Part shown: positions 15,185 through 22,119 of the stretch, piece after piece
How the letters are laid out: the number at the start of each line of letters is the position of its first letter
Position numbering within the stretch: position 1 is the stretch's first letter
From: Streptomyces blattellae
GTDB lineage: Bacteria > Actinomycetota > Actinomycetes > Streptomycetales > Streptomycetaceae
DNA: 35,066 nt
Direction of reading: 5' to 3'
Assembly: GCF_009709555.1 (NCBI RefSeq)
Contig: NZ_WJBG01000220.1
Coordinates: forward strand, 1 to 35,066
Made by a program: the position numbers and the translations under genes
The notes under the pieces: generated by a model
Told to the model about the DNA's origin: nothing
Databases searched by the model: none
Seen by the model: only the letters and a program-made list of their open reading frames with translations

Positions 15185-16138
15185 ATGTCCATAGCGAGAC
15201 GTGTCACCGCGCGCCGCCTGCTGACCACGGGCGCCGCGTCACTCGCCCTCTGCGCCGCCACCGTCGCCTCCGCCTCCGGCGCCTTCGCCACCGGCACGCC
15301 CGGCGGCGAGGGCTGGAAGTCCGGCGGCTCGTACCAGCCCGGCACCGGCGCGGGTACGGAAACCAAGACCGACCGCTGCCAGTTCTCGCTCGACGGCACC
15401 AACTTCTACGACTCGGTGAAGGTCGACGACGTCAGCCTCCGGCCCACCGACGACGGCAAGGTGCACATCTCCGTCCGCACCGCCGGCTCCGCCACCACCT
15501 GCACCGCCTCCCTCGCCTCCTACCTCGCCCACGGCGCCACCTTCGCCACCTCCGGCGAGCAGGTCTTCGTCGACTTCGACACCGTGACCGTCAAGCCCGG
15601 CCAGACCGACACCCTCGACATCGCGGTGCCGGACGCGGGCTGCTTCGCCCAGGTCGACCTCTACCGGGGCAAGGTCAAGTACGACGGCGACTTCGACGCG
15701 GGCGACGGCTTCGAACACGGCGACCTGCCCAAGGGCCCGGACCGCCCGGTCATCAAGGACAAGCTGATCGCGGCGTGGAACGGCGGGACGAAGGACTGCA
15801 CGACGGTTCCTTCTCAGCCCCCGGCCGAGTCCACGCCCCCGGCCGAGTCCACCCCGCCGGCCGAGACGACTCCGCCGGCCGAGACGACTCCGCCGGCCGA
15901 GTCCACCCCGCCGGCGGAGGAGGAGACGACGCCTCCGGCCTCGGAAACGCCGTCCACTCCGACCGCCTCCGAGTCCACGCCCCCCGCAGCCCCCACCCCG
16001 AACGGCGGCGGCGGTGAGAACCTCGCCGAGACCGGCGGCAGCAGCGCCACCATGCCGATCGCCATCGGCGCGACGGTGCTGCTGGCCGGCGGCGCGGGGA
16101 TCGTGGTGATGACGCGCCGGCGCCGGACGTCGAACTGA
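15185..16138 (+). CDS. LAETG sortase-dependent surface protein
   Basis: A 317-residue protein. Signal peptide about 1-36 (RRLLTTGAASLALCAATVA, then GAFA). The mature region about 40-205 is a beta-rich domain (CQFSLDGTNFYDSVKVDD, TTCTASLASYLAHGATF, VDFDTVTVKPGQTDTLDIAVPDAGCFAQVDLYRGKVKYDG) ending in DCTTV. A spacer of six-residue TPPAES/TPPAET repeats, which should stretch across the wall, precedes LAETG (280-284), a membrane span and TRRRR. Sortase E enzymes of Streptomyces use LAXTG. The adhesive or other function is unknown. The ATG at 15185 has GGGGA upstream; an ATG at 15173 is possible. Confidence 0.85.
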   Translation: MSIARRVTARRLLTTGAASLALCAATVASASGAFATGTPGGEGWKSGGSYQPGTGAGTETKTDRCQFSLDGTNFYDSVKVDDVSLRPTDDGKVHISVRTAGSATTCTASLASYLAHGATFATSGEQVFVDFDTVTVKPGQTDTLDIAVPDAGCFAQVDLYRGKVKYDGDFDAGDGFEHGDLPKGPDRPVIKDKLIAAWNGGTKDCTTVPSQPPAESTPPAESTPPAETTPPAETTPPAESTPPAEEETTPPASETPSTPTASESTPPAAPTPNGGGGENLAETGGSSATMPIAIGATVLLAGGAGIVVMTRRRRTSN

Positions 16139-16156
16139 CCGGACGATGACGCCCCG

Positions 16157-17143
16157 TCAGGGGTGCGCGGCCCGGACAGCCGACTGACGCTCGACCGTCG
16201 AGAGGTACAACTCCACGTACCTCTCGACATCGACGTCCAACGCCACATCCACCAGCGGCCTTTCGCGACCGCCCGCATGGATCTCGGCCTCACCGGGCCG
16301 TGGACGCCGGTCGACGATCGTCTGCCCCCGCCCCGGCCCCGCCGCGAGGTTCACCTCGACCGGCAGCAGCTCGGTACGGATGCCCGCCGGATCGACGACC
16401 GCACACACCGCACCCGCGTCGCCCAGACTCCCCGTAGGAGTCGGGTCCCCGGACGCGTCCGGATCACGATGGGCCAGCAACCGCCCCGCCATCCGAAGGC
16501 CCGGTTCCGGACTCGTCCGCAACCGCCGCACCTCCGCCTCAGGCACGAGCACCCGCTTGAACACGTCCAGCCCGTACATGGTGATCGGCACCCCCGCGGT
16601 GAGCAGGATCGCCGCCGCCTCCGGGTCGTGCCACACGTTGAACTCGGCGACCGGCGTGGCGTTCCCCGCGGCGACCGCGCCGCCCATGAACACGATCCGC
16701 TCGATGTTGCGCACCACCTCCGGGTGGGTCCGCAGCAGCAGCGCGATGTTGGTGAGGGGCGCGGTGGGGACGAGGGTGACCGGCCGCGGCGAGGCGAGGA
16801 TCTCCCGCCGCAGCAGGGTCACCGCGTCCACGTCGACCGCCGTGCGGGTGGGTGCGGGCAGCCCGAGGTCGGCCATCCCGTCCTCCCCGTGCACATGCCG
16901 TGCCGTCCGCACGGCCTCGATCAACGGCCGCTCGGCACCGCGCGCGACGGGAATCCCGGGGGCGCCCGCCTGCTCCAGCACGGTGAGCGTGTTCCGCACG
17001 ACCCCTTCGACATCGGTGTTCCCGGCCACACAGGTGATCGCCCGCAGGTCGATCCCCGGGTGGCGTACGGCGAACAGCAGGGCCAGGGCGTCGTCGACAC
17101 CGGTGTCGCAGTCGATGATCACGGGTATGGGCTGACCGGTCAC
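16157..17143 (-). CDS. inosine/uridine-preferring nucleoside hydrolase
   Basis: A 328-residue protein. The signature IIDCDTGVDDALAL near the N-terminus (about 9-22) is the calcium-binding DTDxxxDDxxAL motif of the IUNH family. ITCVAGNTDVEGVVRNTL, PVTLVPTAPLTNIALLLR, FMGGAVAAGNATPVAEFNVWHDPEAA and SLGDAGAVCAVVDP follow in the usual order. The enzyme splits ribonucleosides into base and ribose for salvage. The start is the GTG eight bases after GAGGAG. The gene begins 38 bases after the stop of the threonyl-tRNA synthetase-like gene on the same strand, so they may be co-transcribed, with a 6-6-6 palindrome in between. Confidence 0.9.
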   Translation of the reverse strand: MTGQPIPVIIDCDTGVDDALALLFAVRHPGIDLRAITCVAGNTDVEGVVRNTLTVLEQAGAPGIPVARGAERPLIEAVRTARHVHGEDGMADLGLPAPTRTAVDVDAVTLLRREILASPRPVTLVPTAPLTNIALLLRTHPEVVRNIERIVFMGGAVAAGNATPVAEFNVWHDPEAAAILLTAGVPITMYGLDVFKRVLVPEAEVRRLRTSPEPGLRMAGRLLAHRDPDASGDPTPTGSLGDAGAVCAVVDPAGIRTELLPVEVNLAAGPGRGQTIVDRRPRPGEAEIHAGGRERPLVDVALDVDVERYVELYLSTVERQSAVRAAHP

Positions 17144-17168
17144 GTCGGTTACTCCTCTTTCCACGCGG

Positions 17169-17186
17169 CGTAAGTGTGACCTTACG
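17169..17186. promoter_or_regulatory. CGTAAG-N6-CTTACG palindrome before the nucleoside hydrolase gene
   Basis: Perfect 6-bp arms with six bases between, overlapping the synthetase stop codon and 26 bases before the hydrolase start. The spacing fits a dimeric repressor operator. The regulator is unknown. Confidence 0.35.
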
Positions 17187-18402
17187 CAGCCGCCCACAGT
17201 CCGGCGCCGCGATCCGCGACCCGCTGCGCGATCCGGTCGAGCAGCCCCGCCACCGGCACCGCCCCCGGCTGCCGCCCGTCCCTCAGCCGTACGGCGGCCA
17301 GCTCGTCGCCGGCCTCCCGCGCCCCGATGACCGCCTGGTACGGCACGAGCCGCGCCGCCCGGATACGGGCGCCGAGGGTGCCGTCGCCGGGGCCGTACAG
17401 CTCGGCCCGCAGCCCCCGCCGCACAGCCCGCCGTACGACAGCCCGTGCCTGCTCCTCCTGCGCCTCGGACACCGGCAGCACCGCAAGCTGCACGGGCGCG
17501 AGCCAGACCGGGAAGGCACCGCCGTGCACTTCGACGAGATGGGCGACACAGCGTTCGACACTGCCGAGGAGGCTGCGGTGCACCATGACGGGCCGGTGTC
17601 TGGCCCCGTCCCGGCCGATGTAGTGCAGATCGAACCGCTCGGGCTGATGAAAGTCGATCTGCACGGTCGAGAGTGTGGCCTCACGCTCCGCCGAGTCCAC
17701 GACCTGCACGTCGATCTTGGGCCCGTAGAAGGCGGCCTCGCCCTCCACGGCCTCGTACGCGATGCCGGCCCCGTCGAGGACTTCCGCCAGCAGCGCGCCC
17801 GCCCGGCGCCACACCGCGGGGTCGCCGGCGTACTTACCGCCCTCCCCGGGCAGCGACAGCCGATACCTCGCCGCCCGGATCCCCAGATCCGCATACACCC
17901 GCCCGATCAGCTCCAGCGCCGCACGTGCCTCGTCGACGGACTGCTCCAGGGTGCAGAAGATGTGCGCGTCGTTGAGCTGGATGGCCCGCACCCGGGTGAG
18001 CCCACCGAGGACGCCGGACAGTTCAGATCGATACATACCACCCAACTCCGCGATCCGAAGAGGCAGTTCGCGATAACTGTGCGACCGGGACCGGTAGATG
18101 AGCGCATGGTGCGGACAGAGCGACGGCCGCAGCACGACCTGCTCGGCCCCCAACTCCATGGGCGGGAACATGCCGTCGCTGTAGTGGTCCCAGTGGCCCG
18201 AGATCTCGTACAGCTCCCGCTTCCCGATCACCGGCGAGTACACATGCCGGTACCCGGCCGCCCGCTCCACCTCCCGGACGTACTCCTCCAGCACATGCCG
18301 CACCACGGCCCCGTCCGGCAGCCAGTACGGCAACCCCGCCCCCATCAGCGGGTCGGTGTCGAACAGCTCCAGCTCACGGCCGAGTCGACGGTGATCGTTC
18401 AC
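17182..18402 (-). CDS. threonyl-tRNA synthetase-like protein lacking TGS and editing domains
   Basis: A 406-residue class II synthetase core. Motif 2 region MYRSELSGVLGGLTRVRAIQ, followed by NDAHIFC (H147), C96 in RPSLCPHH and a His in PVMVHRSLLGSVERC, give the Cys-His-His zinc site typical of ThrRS and motif 3. The anticodon-binding domain follows (WLAPVQLAVLPVSE, ending VPYQAVIGAREA). Full-length bacterial ThrRS is about 640-690 residues; the TGS and N2 editing domains are absent, so mis-charged Ser-tRNA(Thr) could not be cleared in cis. It may be a second, regulated or drug-tolerant ThrRS that depends on the main enzyme. The GTG start follows GGAGGAGCC. A Thr-rich leader peptide and terminator lie upstream. 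Confidence 0.85.
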   Translation of the reverse strand: MNDHRRLGRELELFDTDPLMGAGLPYWLPDGAVVRHVLEEYVREVERAAGYRHVYSPVIGKRELYEISGHWDHYSDGMFPPMELGAEQVVLRPSLCPHHALIYRSRSHSYRELPLRIAELGGMYRSELSGVLGGLTRVRAIQLNDAHIFCTLEQSVDEARAALELIGRVYADLGIRAARYRLSLPGEGGKYAGDPAVWRRAGALLAEVLDGAGIAYEAVEGEAAFYGPKIDVQVVDSAEREATLSTVQIDFHQPERFDLHYIGRDGARHRPVMVHRSLLGSVERCVAHLVEVHGGAFPVWLAPVQLAVLPVSEAQEEQARAVVRRAVRRGLRAELYGPGDGTLGARIRAARLVPYQAVIGAREAGDELAAVRLRDGRQPGAVPVAGLLDRIAQRVADRGAGLWAAA

Positions 18403-18450
18403 GGATGGCTCCTCCGATACGGAGGCGAGCGACCGGGGCGCCACACGCCA

Positions 18451-18478
18451 AAGCCCCGGAGCACTCGCCCCGGGGCTT
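18451..18478 (-). terminator. attenuator terminator in the thrS-like leader
   Basis: On the minus strand AAGCCCCGG and CCGGGGCTT pair as a perfect 9-bp stem around 10 bases, followed by TTT. It sits 20 bases after the leader peptide stop and about 50 before the synthetase start, which is the position expected for ribosome-mediated attenuation. Confidence 0.75.
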
Positions 18479-18497
18479 CGATGATCTACGTCAGCAG

Positions 18498-18557
18498 TCA
18501 GCGCGCCGGGACACTCTCCGGCGTCGTCGTCATGGGTGACGGCTGGGCACGCTGCAT
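18498..18557 (-). CDS. threonine-rich leader peptide of the thrS-like gene
   Basis: Minus-strand mini-ORF MQRAQPSPMTTTPESVPAR with three consecutive ACG Thr codons (18522-18530). The inner ATG at 18533 would give MTTTPESVPAR. Neither ATG has a Shine-Dalgarno. However, TTACCGT, a Streptomyces-like -10 (TANNNT), lies just before the outer ATG, so a leaderless transcript beginning at or near this ATG is likely. Ribosome stalling at the Thr codons when charged tRNA is scarce would prevent the terminator downstream and raise synthetase expression. The peptide itself probably has no other function. Confidence 0.65.
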   Translation of the reverse strand: MQRAQPSPMTTTPESVPAR

Positions 18558-18680
18558 GGGGGGACGGTAACAGGGGCTGGGCGGAAGGGCGACGCACTTT
18601 CCGGTGACCGCGTGCGCGCAGAGCACAGCTCGGGGGCACGGTTGACAGCGCCCCCGGGCGTTCCGCCGACGGTAGGTAGG

Positions 18681-19052
18681 TCAGACGGGTGTGACGGTGT
18701 AGGCCACGGCGCCGAAGGCGCCCATGAGGCTCAGGCCGCCCGGCTCGGACTGACCGGGGTTCAGAATGCCCACCACGACCTCGCACGCGAGATCCGTGTA
18801 GAACGTGATGACGTACCCGGAGCCCGCGTTGTTCGTGGCCGAGTGCGCGCCGGCGATGGCCGGTATGTCCGTACAGGGGGCCGCGTCGGAGAGCAGGACG
18901 TCGGAGCGGCCCGTGTAACTCTGCCCCTCGTACGCGGTCCCGATGACGGACTGCGCACTGAGGTCGTCGGCGCTGGCCGGGGTGGCGGCCGCGATGGCGA
19001 GAGCGGCCGGAATGGCTGCGAGCACCGAGGCACGCCTGATCTTCTCTAACAT
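18681..19052 (-). CDS. small secreted beta/gamma-crystallin-like (peptidase inhibitor I36-like) protein
   Basis: A 123-residue protein. Signal peptide about 1-28 (RRASVLAAIPAALAIAAAT, then ASA-D). The mature part shows YEGQSYTGRSDVLLSDAAPC, then TNNAGSGYVITFYTDLACEVVVG. This resembles one Greek-key motif of the crystallin-like I36 inhibitor family (Y-E-x-x-x-Y-x-G and a Cys pair, C60/C90). The assignment is by pattern only and the target is unknown. The ATG follows GGAAGGA by six bases. It is a single gene. Confidence 0.7.
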   Translation of the reverse strand: MLEKIRRASVLAAIPAALAIAAATPASADDLSAQSVIGTAYEGQSYTGRSDVLLSDAAPCTDIPAIAGAHSATNNAGSGYVITFYTDLACEVVVGILNPGQSEPGGLSLMGAFGAVAYTVTPV

Positions 19053-19383
19053 GACGATCCTTCCAATCGAGTTGGTCGGCCGCATACACCTCAGGGGACG
19101 CCCCGGCCGGCACCACTGGACGCGACCCGGGGCTCCGGATGCCCCACCGATGGGTGTGCGGAAGCACAGAGAGGCGCCGCCGAAATCCGGGCCCGAAGAC
19201 CCGGAAGAGGCGTGTCGCCCGCTCTGACGATGAAGAAATCTTGTCCCTCTGACGAGGGGAAACGGGTAAAGCGGAGCTGTCGGTTCACTATCGATCACGG
19301 TGCCTCCACGGCCCCGGGCCGTCTCCGGCGGGCCGATCGATATCGGATCGCGTGAGACGGATACGAGCTGGCACGCTGCCCCT
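19053..19383. other. intergenic region, no gene seen
   Basis: About 330 bases upstream of the crystallin-like gene and of the ATPase fragment. It should hold the promoter for the secreted protein. No repeats, RNA gene or confident operator were recognised, apart from a weak CCGAT-N4-ATCGG pair near 19336. Confidence 0.5.
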
Positions 19384-19584
19384 GTGGATCACGCGGAAGT
19401 ACTGCTCATCGGAGGGCGGGCCGGAGTCGGCAAAACGACGGCGGGGTGGGAGGTTTCGGCGTTGCTAACCCTTTTGCGCAACCCCCCGGTACTCACACGC
19501 GGAAATGTTCAGGTCAACCGCGCTGCGACGATGCCAACCCGCCTTGGTCACCCCTCGGCACTGGCGACGGACCGCGGCAGGTAA
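19384..19584 (+). pseudogene. 5' fragment of a P-loop ATP-binding protein gene
   Basis: From a GTG the frame reads VDHAEVLLIGGRAGVGKTT then AGWEVSALL, a textbook strand-Walker A-helix beginning (G11-T18) of an AAA/kinase-like ATPase. After about 28 residues the similarity to such proteins stops, and the frame runs on through unrelated sequence (TLLRNPPVLTRGNV and so on) to a stop at 19584. There is no Walker B and no domain beyond the P-loop. I read this as the surviving 5' end of a gene whose remainder was deleted. Confidence 0.6.
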
Positions 19585-19607
19585 GCGCGCGTGCGCCCTC
19601 ATGACGA

Positions 19608-19635
19608 CGGCCCCCGCCTACGGTGGCGGGGGCCG
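19608..19635 (-). terminator. hairpin terminator after the DUF397 gene
   Basis: Perfect 11-bp arms CGGCCCCCGCC / GGCGGGGGCCG with a 6-base loop, just downstream of the minus-strand DUF397 gene and also at the end of the plus-strand ATPase fragment, so it may work in both directions. Confidence 0.75.
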
Positions 19636-19657
19636 GCCAATCAGAGTCGGGTCAAGG

Positions 19658-19879
19658 TCACACGGTGCGGAAATCGTCACCCTGGACGGCAGCGACGAAC
19701 GACGACCACGCCGACGGCTCGAATATGAGCGCCGGGCCGTCCGAGTCCTTGCTGTCACGGACCGGGACGATGCCTGAGCTGACGTAAGCAGGTGCCCACT
19801 CAACGCAACTCCCGCCTCCGTTACCGCTGTAGCTCGACTTGACCCACTCCGCGCGGGAGAGGTCAGGGGTGGTGCTCAT
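19658..19879 (-). CDS. DUF397 domain protein
   Basis: A 73-residue protein with the family signature WVKSSYSGNGGGSCVEWAP, VPVRDSKDSDGPALIFEPSAWSSFVAAVQ. In Streptomyces DUF397 proteins are usually paired with an XRE/DUF5753 regulator and act as small toxin-like or partner proteins to it (as in the WhiJ/BldB-associated families). Here the ATG overlaps the stop of the regulator gene by four bases (ATGA), which shows translational coupling, but that regulator is broken. The protein itself is intact. Confidence 0.9.
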   Translation of the reverse strand: MSTTPDLSRAEWVKSSYSGNGGGSCVEWAPAYVSSGIVPVRDSKDSDGPALIFEPSAWSSFVAAVQGDDFRTV

Positions 19880-20082
19880 GTCGGTAGTGCCTCCATTACG
19901 GACCGGATGAACGCCGCCGAGTCACCTGGCGACAGGGCGCATGCCCTAAGCAGATCGTAGGCCCGCTGACGCTCCGCGACGATCCCAATATCTTCGAACA
20001 ACGTCCCGGTCGTGATGCTCTCCTCGTAGGCCACTCGCGCGCCGTCATCCAGGGTCATCAGCGTCAGCGTGCCCCCTACCAA
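19876..20082 (-). pseudogene. XRE/DUF5753 regulator, C-terminal remnant
   Basis: The frame reads VGGTLTLMTLDDGARVAYEES, then TLFEDIGIVAERQRAYDLLRACALSPGDSAAFIRSVMEALP. This is the end of a DUF5753 sensor domain as found in DUF397-linked helix-turn-helix regulators (normally about 280 residues). The N-terminal HTH and most of the sensor are absent. The upstream side joins the IS200/IS605 element directly, and nothing on the far side of that element (after 21985) resembles the missing N-terminus, so insertion was accompanied by deletion. Confidence 0.78.
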
Positions 20083-20115
20083 TGCATGTCCCCCCCGTGT
20101 TCGAATGGGAGAACG

Positions 20116-21369
20116 TCAACGTACCCGGGACTGAAGTCCCGGGCTTGCACAACGGGCGCCACTGGCTGTGGTGCTGCGTTTGCGTCTTGTCCCACGGCCC
20201 GGGTTCGGGGGTGGGTCTGGGACGGTTGACTGCGCCCCGCGTCGCCACAACTCTTCCGCGCGAGCACGGATGTTGCGGGAGCCGTTCCGGTCGGCGTGAT
20301 CAACGAATCCGCACGACCGGCACGCGAACCAGGCCTGGGAGACCCGGTTCGCCTTGTCGATGTGGCCGCATTCGGCGCAGGTCCGGGAGGTGTACGCCGG
20401 ATCGACGTGCACCACCGGCACCCCCGCGATGCGGGCCTTGTACGCGATGAACGCTCCCAGCTGGGCGAAGGCCCAGGAGGAGTGGGTGGCCCGTTGGGGC
20501 TTTGCAAGCCGTACCCGCTCGCGGATGCCCGTCAAATCTTCCAGGGCGATTCCGCGACCGGTGCGTTCTGCCTCGGCCACCACACGTTTCGCGATCTTGT
20601 GGTTGATGTCCTTCGCCCGCCGCGCCTCTTTACGACGCCGCTTCTTCAGCCGGCGCCTGGCGGACGGGGTGTTCTTACGCTGGAGTTTGGTACGCAGGGT
20701 GCGCTCACGCAGTCGCCCCCGGTTCAGCACGCGCCCGGCCATGATCTGGCCGTCCGAGGTGGTGGCGATGTTCACGATCCCCAGATCGATCCCGAGGAAC
20801 TCCTGCACGCCGGTGTCGGGTTCGGCCTCGGGGACCTCGCAGGTGGCGTTCAAAAACCACATGCCGTCGCGGAACAGCAGATCCGACTCGCCCTTGCGGT
20901 ACAGGGCCAGGCGGGCCAGGTGCTCAGGTGAGGCGGTGAACGCCACGCCCTTCACACGCCCTTGCAGCGTCCAGATGGAGAGTGTCCGGTCCGGGATCTG
21001 CCAGGACAGCATCCGGTCGTCATAGGGCTGCGCGCCCTCGGGCCGGAAGCGGATCGGCTTCTCAACCGCCCGCCGGTAGCGCTTCGACCACGGCTTGCCC
21101 AGGTTCCCGGCCTTCAGGTTCGCCTTCAGCGTGGTGTAGGCGTCGCAGGTCTTCTTGATCACGTGCTGGGCGGCCTGCGCGCCCAGCTGCCACCGCTCCT
21201 TGACCTCGGTGTAGGTGTGCTCACGCAGGGCGAAGTTCCGCTTCACGTCCTTCTCGAACGCCACCGCCGACACCCAGGTCGCCGCCTCATTACAGGCTCG
21301 CAGGGTCGCCTCAAGTGCCGACGCCTGCACAGGCGTCGGCAGCAGCTTCACCTGCACCACCAGCTTCAC
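20116..21369 (-). CDS. tnpB: TnpB RNA-guided nuclease (IS605/IS1341 type)
   Basis: A 417-residue protein from a GTG start. The N-terminal helix-turn-helix/WED part begins KLVVQVKLLPTPVQASALEATL. The RuvC-like nuclease shows D195 in GIDLGIVNIAT, E277 in IALEDLTGIRERV and D360 in DHADRNGSRNI. A zinc finger (C331, C334, C350, C353) sits between them. All catalytic residues are present, so the nuclease looks functional. In this family it binds an omega RNA from the element's right end and cuts at a TAM-adjacent target to help element retention. The last codons run through the subterminal hairpin (ending SPGLQSRVR), a typical arrangement. Confidence 0.94.
   Translation of the reverse strand: MKLVVQVKLLPTPVQASALEATLRACNEAATWVSAVAFEKDVKRNFALREHTYTEVKERWQLGAQAAQHVIKKTCDAYTTLKANLKAGNLGKPWSKRYRRAVEKPIRFRPEGAQPYDDRMLSWQIPDRTLSIWTLQGRVKGVAFTASPEHLARLALYRKGESDLLFRDGMWFLNATCEVPEAEPDTGVQEFLGIDLGIVNIATTSDGQIMAGRVLNRGRLRERTLRTKLQRKNTPSARRRLKKRRRKEARRAKDINHKIAKRVVAEAERTGRGIALEDLTGIRERVRLAKPQRATHSSWAFAQLGAFIAYKARIAGVPVVHVDPAYTSRTCAECGHIDKANRVSQAWFACRSCGFVDHADRNGSRNIRARAEELWRRGAQSTVPDPPPNPGRGTRRKRSTTASGARCASPGLQSRVR
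20124..20143. repeat. subterminal hairpin at the tnpB end of the IS605-type element
   Basis: CCCGGGACTGAAGTCCCGGG folds as a 9-bp stem with a GA loop. It is inside the last codons of tnpB and within the region expected to form the omega RNA 3' part. Confidence 0.75.
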
Positions 21370-21392
21370 CCCCGCAGGCTAGCCCGTACATT

Positions 21393-21827
21393 GTGCCTAT
21401 ATCACTGCGATGGGAACCAAACCCCGATCTGAGGAGGGGTAGAACAGTTGTCTACACCCTTCACGTACGCTTGGTCTTCACCCCCAAATACCGGCGCGGT
21501 CCGTTCACCGACGAGATCCTCACGCGCTGCGAGGAGATCATGCGGGACGTATGCGCGGATTTCGGCGCGGAACTCACCGAGTTCAACGGCGAACGCGACC
21601 ATGTCCACCTCCTCGTGCACTATCCACCCAAGGTCGCGCTGTCCCGCCTGGTCGGCTCCCTCAAGGGGGTCTCCGCCCGGCGCCTGCGCCAGGAGTTCCC
21701 CGACCACATCCGCCGTTACCTGTGGGGCGACCACTTCTGGTCCCCCTCCTACTTCGCCGCCTCCGCCGGCGGCGCACCACTCGCCGTCATCAAGCAGTAC
21801 ATCGAGCAGCAAAAACGCCCCGGGTGA
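21393..21827 (+). CDS. tnpA: Y1 (HUH) transposase TnpA of IS200/IS605 type
   Basis: About 144 residues from the in-frame GTG. Core elements: VVYTLHVRLVFTPKYRRG, the HUH-type HVH in NGERDHVHLLVHYPP, SLKGVSARRLRQEFP, LWGDHFWSPSYFAAS and the catalytic Tyr in AVIKQYIEQQ. It nicks and rejoins single-stranded element ends. The start is uncertain. A better-looking ATG at 21410 is out of frame by one base: an extra A in the AACCAAACCCC run would explain it. The GTG at 21393 keeps the frame. The ribosome-binding-like GAGGAGGGG lies inside the frame, so an alternative start soon after it cannot be excluded. It is divergent from tnpB, with 23 bases between starts. Confidence 0.82.
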   Translation: MPISLRWEPNPDLRRGRTVVYTLHVRLVFTPKYRRGPFTDEILTRCEEIMRDVCADFGAELTEFNGERDHVHLLVHYPPKVALSRLVGSLKGVSARRLRQEFPDHIRRYLWGDHFWSPSYFAASAGGAPLAVIKQYIEQQKRPG

Positions 21828-21948
21828 CGCCGGGCAGCCCCTTCGGCCGGGTGCGTCACCCGGCTGCGCCGGCAGCCCTGTGGGCGCTCCGCGCCCACAA
21901 CCACAGGTGCTGCGATGCTCCGCATCGCTACCACAGGATGCGATTCCT

Positions 21949-21968
21949 CCCGGGGCTGAAGCCCCGGG
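21949..21968. repeat. subterminal hairpin at the tnpA end of the IS605-type element
   Basis: CCCGGGGCTGAAGCCCCGGG, a 9-bp stem with a GA loop, matches the hairpin at the other end except for a compensated base pair (A-T there, G-C here). The 21828-21985 stretch between tnpA and this hairpin is non-coding and also contains several GCATC/GATGC-type small inverted repeats. Confidence 0.75.
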
Positions 21969-22119
21969 GTTCCTCGCAAGATCAGGCTGAAACGCCACCC
22001 CAGCACGTTCAGGTCACCCTCAACGGGCTGAGATCGCCCCGGGATCCTGCGCTGGTAGCCCGCGCAGGGCAATCGAATGGTGCTGCGTCCAGCACGAGGT
22101 GCCCTGCTGGTGATGAACG

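Larger units (their letters stand above)
20100..21980. mobile_element. IS200/IS605-family element carrying divergent tnpA and tnpB
   Basis: The element contains a Y1 tyrosine transposase (tnpA, plus) and TnpB RNA-guided nuclease (tnpB, minus) arranged back to back. Subterminal hairpins of nearly identical 20-base sequence lie at 20124-20143 and 21949-21968. Exact ends cannot be set by eye because the family makes no target duplication or terminal inverted repeats. It sits inside a DUF5753 regulator gene. Confidence 0.8.

Noticed and set aside
15821..15925. 18-base repeats in the LAETG protein gene considered as a regulatory array
   Set aside because: They keep the frame and encode the TPPAES/TPPAET wall-spanning spacer common in sortase substrates.
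18403..19167. N-terminal extension of the ThrRS-like frame that could have been an editing domain
   Set aside because: The upstream part of the frame contains the attenuator and antisense of the crystallin-like gene. It shows no TGS or N2 motifs, and the GTG at 18402 has a strong ribosome binding site.
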